The position numbers and the translations under genes were made by a program. From Chrysomallon squamiferum (lineage: Eukaryota; Mollusca; Gastropoda; Neomphalida; Peltospiridae): a DNA stretch of 64,000 nucleotides. Shown in pieces: positions 57,641 to 64,000 of the stretch. Location of the stretch: NCBI GenBank assembly GCA_012295275.1, contig CM022678.1:5881059-5945058 (forward strand), written 5' to 3'. Below the pieces are notes generated by a model. It made no database searches and was not told where the DNA came from. It saw nothing but the letters and a program-made list of their open reading frames with translations. Numbering within the stretch: the stretch's first letter is position 1; each line of letters opens with the position of its first letter.

Positions 57641-57915
57641 ATATATATATTTTGTCCTTAAAACAAAGGGTGTTTGAATGAACAGTTGAATAGAGAATTA
57701 ATTTGACTTAAGTGATGTTTTATTTATTGTATAGGTTTAGCTGGAGTTTTTTTTAGCTTTTGTACCAGTAAAACAAAAAATATATATTTTCTATAATGTT
57801 TGTCCTTAAAACAGAGGGTGTTTGAATGAAGAGTTGAAAAGAAAAAAGAAAAAGTGACATAAGTGATGTTTTATTTATTTTGTAGGTTTACATATGGTCT
57901 GCGTAGCTTTTGTAC

Positions 57916-57955
<40 letters not shown>

Positions 57956-58020
57956 TATATTTTCTGTAATTTTTGTCCTTAACAGAAAGGATTATCGATG
58001 AATAGCTGAATAGAAACTCA
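57640..58020. repeat. tandem units with GTCCTTAAAACAGAGGGTGT
   Basis: Three imperfect units near 57653, 57801 and 57974 share a GTCCTTAAAACA-like word, GTGATGTTTTATTTATT and AGCTTTTGTAC, with a period of about 150-170 bp. Confidence 0.7.
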
Positions 58021-58059
58021 ATTCGACGTATTTAGCTTTAGCTGTCCGTTTTAATATTA

Positions 58060-58650
58060 CAATGATCAGCCATCAACCTGCAGTAGACAATCACCTGCTT
58101 AATGAGGGCAGTATCTAGGGACACTGAACTGATAAACAGAAAACACAGGCGTTCGTTGATCAAAATGGAATCTTTTTCCTACTAAAATTGTCACCAAACT
58201 GCCAAAATGTGCCGCTAACCTGTCATTGCCACCCACCTGCCTACTGTGGACATCACTTAGCTATAATAACAGCCACGTTTTTTGATAAGCTTCTAACCTG
58301 CCATTACAGTCCACCTGCCTACTGTGGACGTTATCTAGCTACTGTGTGTATATATATATATTTATATATATATATATTTATGGTTTAGTTGAGTGGTATT
58401 AATTTTATAATATTTATAATTAGCGTTACAACAAACCTCTTTTATGATGCCACCTGCTTGCTGTGGACGTTAAATTTGTTTTTAAAAAAAAAAAAAATAA
58501 AAAATAAATGACCAGCTTTTTGATTGAACAGTTAAATAGAAAACAGACTAATTTATATAATAGCTTTGGGTTCATTTATTTAATTTCACTTACCATGATC
58601 CATGGAGATCTTTTGTTTGACAACCACCTGCCTAATGTGGACAAAATGAA
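58060..58650. repeat. degenerate repeats with a CCACCTGCCTACTGTGGAC core
   Basis: Core copies lie near 58087 (diverged), 58231, 58310, 58449 and 58625. The two best copies are about 80 bp apart and each is preceded by CTAACCTG[TC]CATT. Confidence 0.7.
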
Positions 58651-58729
58651 GCTGTTATAAAGAGAGTGGTTCGATTATTAGAAATTAAATCGGTTATGAC
58701 TGATGAAAAATGAACCATATTTTTACTGA

Positions 58730-58764
<35 letters not shown>

Positions 58765-59410
58765 TTGCATCTTGGTTATTTTGCCAGTTTCTTTCATGTT
58801 TGATTTTATTTATTTTTGTATAATAATGTAAAATAGAACATTAATATACAACAAATACACTAAAATAACAAAGACAGCACCAGAAAGGAAAAAAAAACAC
58901 TTTTTTCTCCATTGTGGTTTTATGAATCGACATCTAACAGAAATCCATAATAGTAATTTATATTTTATTTTATGGTATTAAATTTGTATCATAGCAACCA
59001 TTTTATTCTTTTATACAAATGGCCGTGCAACATGCTTAGTTCATTCTTCCAAATGGAGCAGAAATCTATATCTATATCTATATATATTACATAAGATATT
59101 ATTATGGGCAGTTTCATGATAAAATATTTATTATTAATAAAAAAAAAAAAGCTAGTGTTCATTCCTATAAATCTAAACAAAATAACACAACACTATACAT
59201 ATATATATATATATTTTTGTTAACTGGTTTGAGGCTACCAGAAATCTTGAAAGACTCAGTGAAAGTTGGTTAGTTGTGTATGTGTTTGTTACTTCACTCG
59301 ATGAAGGTGTCAAATGTTTTGTATGATACCATAGAGCAGGGAGTCAATCATACAGTACTGGATGTCTCTGCCAAAAGTCTCGAAAGAGGATGATACTAGG
59401 TAATGATCTA

Positions 59411-59530
59411 GATGGTACTAGATACAGGGCTTGATGTACTAGATACAGGGCTTGATGGTACTGGATACAGGGTTTGATGGTACCAGATACAGGGTTTGCT
59501 GGTACCAGATACAGGGTTTGCTGGTACTGG
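59411..59530. repeat. 23-bp minisatellite, about five copies
   Basis: Unit GGTACTAGATACAGGGCTTG plus ATG or CTG, repeated with single changes (TACCAGATACAGGGTTTG). Confidence 0.92.
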
Positions 59531-59689
59531 TAAAGGATATATATATTCTGAAGGTATCTCCAGCAACAGAACTCAAAAACTGTCCTTGAACTCCTGTTAC
59601 AGTTCTATTTCTGCACTTGTACAGTAAGGCTCTTTCTTTCAGTACATCAAAATATGGTAAAAATGACAATTTTGAATTTTTCCATTAAC

Positions 59690-59862
59690 ATTTATTTATT
59701 TGTTTATTTGTGTATTTGTTTATTTATTTATTTATTTGTATATTTGTTTGTTTGTTTATTTATTTATTTATTTATTTATTTATTTGTTTGTGTATTTATT
59801 AATATTTGTTTTCTGTCTGTTTATTTATTTATTTATTTGTTTGTTTGGGTGTGTTTGTTTGT

Positions 59863-59897
<35 letters not shown>

Positions 59898-59956
59898 TTT
59901 TTTTTTAATTTAATTACTGCTGTTCTTCTTCGGGTTTCCATACTGTTAGTATTTAT

Positions 59957-59987
<31 letters not shown>

Positions 59988-60073
59988 GCTATTGCTACTG
60001 TACCAGTACTACTACCATTGTTATTATTACTACTAATACTATTACCACTACTACCATTATGACTACTGCTGTG

Positions 60074-60124
<51 letters not shown>
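59690..60124. repeat. (TTTA/TTTG)n, (ACT)n and (AT)n arrays
   Basis: TTTA and TTTG tetranucleotides at 59691-59900, (CTA)n at 59957-59989 and (AT)n at 60080-60123. The Phe/Ile/Tyr/Leu-rich frames here are not genes. Confidence 0.93.
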
Positions 60125-60126
<2 letters not shown>

Positions 60127-60479
60127 GTGCTAACAACTATTACCAGTAACTATTACAACTATCATAACTACTTACTGTAACTTATACTAAAATAGTTTCT
60201 GAAATACTAACAGTTGTAATTTAGTCTGTGTTTTTTTGTTTTTTTTTTCAGAATAATACATGTACACAAATAAAAAAGTTATTGTTGGTTAATAAATTTT
60301 GTGCAATATTTACTTAGTTCTTTTGTTGTTTTTTTTTGTTTTCAAATGCATGCTTGCTGATGTCTTATTTTTATACAGATCCATACTTACATAAGCATTC
60401 CATGGATCGTTCGATTTTGTGGTAAAGAATTAATAGTGATAAATCTGTGTTTTATGTTTGTACATCGTGTAAGTTATGC

Positions 60480-60995
60480 TCGAAAATGACATGTTTTGAC
60501 TTATCTAGTTTTAACAGCTAAAGAAAATGACATGTTTTGACTTATCTAGTTTTAACAGCTAAACAATATAACATGTTTTGACTTATCTGGTGTTAACAGC
60601 TAAACAAAATAACATGTTTTGACTTATCTAGTGTTAACAGCTAAACAAAATAACATGTTTTGACTTATCTAGTGTTAACAGCTAAACAAAATAACATGTT
60701 TTGACTTGTTAACAGCTAAACAAAATAACATGTTTTGACTTGTTAACAGCTAAACAAAATAACATGTTTTGAATTATCTAGGGTTAACAGCTAAACAAAA
60801 TAACATGTTTTGACTTGTTAACAGCTAAACAAAATAACATGTTTTGACTTATCTAGTGTTAACAGCTAAACAAAATAACATGTTTTGACTTATCTAGTGT
60901 TAACAGCTAAACAAAATAACATGTTTTGACTTACCTGGTGTTAACATCTAAACAAAATAACATGTTTTGACTTATCTAGTGTTAACAATAGTCTA
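60480..60995. repeat. 41-bp minisatellite, about 13 copies
   Basis: Unit AACATGTTTTGACTTATCTA, GTGTTAACAGCTAAACAAAAT. Several copies lack 12 bp in the middle (TTGACTTGTTAACAGC), and the two lengths are interspersed, so the deleted form spread within the array. Confidence 0.95.
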
Positions 60996-61700
60996 AATGT
61001 TTTCATGTTAATGTCTATTTCAACTGAATTTGTTCTGTTGGTGTCACATTAATACTTTTTTTTAATGGTCCATATGTTCTCAATGTTGAGTGTTTTTTTT
61101 TTAACAAGTAATTATTTGAACTATGTGATATTAGCTAATGTCGAATGTTTCAACTGCTGTACTTCATTATTTCAAACTAGTTCTGTTAATGTCCACATGC
61201 TCTGTAAATGTCAAATTTTCCAACCAGTGTGTACTTCACTTTTCAACTGCTTCTGTTAATTAATTAATATCCACATACTCGAGTTAATGTCGAAAGTTTC
61301 AACTGACAGTAATAACCAGATATTACTGTTAATGTCAGATTTCTCAGTCAACTGTAACATGATGCTGTTAATGTCCAATATGATCTGTTAACGTCAAATG
61401 TACATTATTTTAACGTGCAATACATTCCTAAGAATGTGCAATTTGATTGTTAATGTACAGTATCTACGTACAGATGCTACATAATGTTTAGGTTTTGTTA
61501 ATGTCTGTTGTGGTAGTCAATGTGTCCATTTGTTAATGTCGTAATTGTTTCAGCTGACAAGTCTAGGATAGATGATTCAATGTCATGTTTGTTAATGTCC
61601 AGAATCGATGTTCAGTATGTTTATGTTAATGTTCAGTGTTTTTTTCTTTTAATGTCTTTTGTTTGTTAATGTCCATTTCTTAATGTACACATTTTAATGA
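60996..61700. repeat. degenerate cluster of CTGTTAATGTC words
   Basis: GTTAATGTC, TTAATGTCCA and close variants occur about 20 times over 700 bp with irregular 20-50 bp spacing, in the same orientation as GTTAAC in the neighbouring 41-bp array. It may be an old decayed satellite. Confidence 0.6.
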
Positions 61701-63236
61701 CCATAGTTAATTTAAAAAAAAAAAAATAAATAAATAAATAAAATAAAATAAATTAAAATGTATTGTAAATTATTGAAAAATAAATGTTAATTTCTAATTA
61801 GTTGTTCTAGTCAGTTGATTCCCATGGTGTTTTTTTTTTTTTATTTTTTTTTTATTAATTTAAATATTTTAATTATTATTTTTTATTATTATTTTTTTTT
61901 TGGTTATTTTATAATCAGTTTGTACTTGTATGTGTCTGATAACTTATTATTGTGGTGACATTAACAAATAATAATAATAATAATAATAATAATAATTAAT
62001 AATTATTATTATTATTATTATTATTTTTTAAAAGAAATAAATGCAACCAATTTTTTTCTGATAATAAAATACAACAAAACTAAATCATAAAATTCTGACA
62101 AGGTGTTATTTTCTATTTTTAACCATAAATGTAAACCAAACTTTTCTAATAATAAAGAATTTGAACATCAAAATATTATTTAAGCTGCCATTTTTCCTAT
62201 CTTCTTCTATTTCTTTATTTTATTATTAGGGAGATGATTGTTGTAAATATTTTAGAAAAATGAAACAAAAAACAAACAAACAATCCAAAATTTAAATTCA
62301 TTCATTTCTTTTTTATTAATTATCAGAAAACAGAAAATGTATTATTTTGATAAATAACTTTATTTATTCTTCTTTTTTTTGTAAATATAGTTACATATTG
62401 TATCTATTTTTTTCAACATTAAATAATAATAATAATAATCATAATTATAATAATTATAAAATAATTTAGTGTGTTAATTGCATAATAAAACATACATTTC
62501 ACACATTTAACATAAAACATTCACTAGCACATTATTACATAGTAGCACTGGGATCTTTTGTTTTTATTTGATATCACAATTTTAACATTGTTGTACAATG
62601 TAGTACATTGTTATTATTTTTTTTTTTTATCTTGTTATACATAAATTATAATACTGTTTTCCAAATTAACCTCATTACAAAATGTAATTCTCTCTATCTC
62701 TCTATATGTATATCTATATCTATGTATCAATATATATATATCTTATATAGTATTACATTTTTGGATTTGAATCCCCCCAAAATTATAATATAGGGTTAAT
62801 ATTTTACATTTTTATTGAAGATAAAAAAAGAAAGTATTAATTTATTTTGTTCAAAATTTTCTAAATTAAAATGCAGAATTTTAACATTAGAACAAAAAAA
62901 TTAAAATAATGATGATGATTATCATGTATTTATTAACATTTCTTTAATGCAGATGAAGCGATTTACATAATTTATGTGTTGTAAATTTGTCACCCAGACT
63001 TGATCCGTCATTTTTCATATAAATTCATTGTCGGAAATAATTCACATATAAAAAGCTAAATATTTAACCAGCTTTTATTTAAAAAGTAGAAAAAAAAAAA
63101 AAAAATTATCTACCATTTTTAAACAAAATTGATGAACCAAAATCAACAGGGAGATGATAATTAAAATTTTTAGAAAAATAATTTTAAAAAATTATATATT
63201 GTTAAGTATTAAGAAGCAAAGAAAGTAAAGACCCAT

Positions 63237-63274
<38 letters not shown>

Positions 63275-63680
63275 TAAATATGGTTTATAAAAAAAAAAAG
63301 AAAAAAAAAATCCACCAGCTTTTAAAATATTTGCCACACAAATTAATGACTTAGAAATGAAGCCTAAAACCTTGCAGAACATATACCAACAATCACCAAT
63401 AAAAAAAATGAGCCAAGATCGTATATATTTACAAACACACAACCAAACTGGAAAAAAAGGTTAAAGAAATCTTTGCTAATAGAAAGAATTGGCTTACACC
63501 AACAAAATGAAATAAATACATAGTAACATCTTTAAAGCATTAGACAGACAGACAGACAGACAGACACACACAAACACAAACACAAACACAAACACATATT
63601 CTCATACATATATATTTGGAATAATTAAGTAATTCTTGAGCTTAATTATATTCATGCACTCTTGCATGAATATAATTACA

Positions 63681-63683
<3 letters not shown>
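61701..63683. other. AT-rich DNA, no gene seen
   Basis: Contains (AAAT)n at about 61727-61755, T-rich blocks near 61830-61905, (AAT)n and (TTA)n facing each other at 61970-62025 (able to form a hairpin), poly-A near 63239-63269 and (GACA)n at 63543-63564. Confidence 0.5.
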
Positions 63684-63717
<34 letters not shown>

Positions 63718-63730
63718 GCCGCGCGCACTT
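63684..63730. repeat. (CA)n joined to an alternating CG stretch
   Basis: CACACA repeats of about 33 bp run into CGCGCCGCGCGCAC. Alternating purine and pyrimidine with CG steps is prone to Z-DNA. Confidence 0.85.
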
Positions 63731-64000
63731 AGATTAAAAATGAAAAAGTAACTGTTAGGAGTTATGAAGCACTTAATAAAACTTTAGTAAACTGGAAATC
63801 ATTAAAGCATTCATATTTACAAAACCAAAATATATACATATAGTTTTAAACTCTTTCTGTATTGATATTTCAGTTAAATTAGGTCAGAATTTGAAACTCT
63901 GAAAAATGAAAACAAACATAATAATACCAAGTATGAAAACCCAAACACAAATTAATTTAAATACAACTAGTATTACTACTACTACTACTAATAATGATAA

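Noticed and set aside
59654-60062. Phe/Ile/Tyr-rich open frames that look like membrane proteins
   Set aside because: They are translations of (TTTA/TTTG)n and (CTA)n repeats.

Overview
The window is animal nuclear DNA, probably molluscan. It is very AT-rich, its genes are split into many small exons with GT-AG introns, and microsatellites, minisatellites and homopolymer runs fill most of the space between exons. The molluscan guess rests on a repeated core (CAAGGGACATAACT), which I recall as common in gastropod and bivalve DNA, and on the families of the three genes. The species is not determined.

Layout. 1-3371 is AT-rich DNA without a visible gene. 3372-6201 is a cluster of five elongator tRNA-Met(CAT) genes, all on the minus strand, each with a 21-nt intron, plus one truncated copy. 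6202-15080 holds simple repeats and two arrays of the CAAGGGACATAACT core. 15081-23484 (minus) is the coding part of a multi-tyrosine transmembrane adaptor that looks like an invertebrate PAG1/Cbp; candidate non-coding 5' exons reach about 28.9 kb. About 30.5-37.6 kb (minus) is an LRRC14/PRAME-type leucine-rich-repeat protein. 39966-50831 (plus) is a sorting nexin of the SNX19 type (two N-terminal membrane segments, PXA, PX, Nexin_C). 50832-64000 is repeat-rich DNA with no gene that I can support.

Exons were built by eye from the translated sequence, splice sites and phase agreement. All junctions of the LRRC14-like and SNX19-like genes keep phase. Two irregularities remain: one junction in the adaptor gene (exon 4 to exon 5) does not keep phase, and the first exon of the SNX19-like gene has a one-base frame break near 41511. 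The SNX19-like model gives 975 residues, close to the human protein as I remember it.

The three genes do not form an obvious pathway. The adaptor should recruit SH2 proteins such as Csk at membranes, the LRRC14-like protein may act in NF-kB control or as a ubiquitin-ligase receptor, and the SNX19-like protein should link ER and endolysosomes. The most unusual signals are the intron-bearing tRNA-Met genes and a recurring pattern in which short tandem arrays next to exons are built from copies of the exon-intron junction itself. I see that pattern at four separate introns across all three genes.
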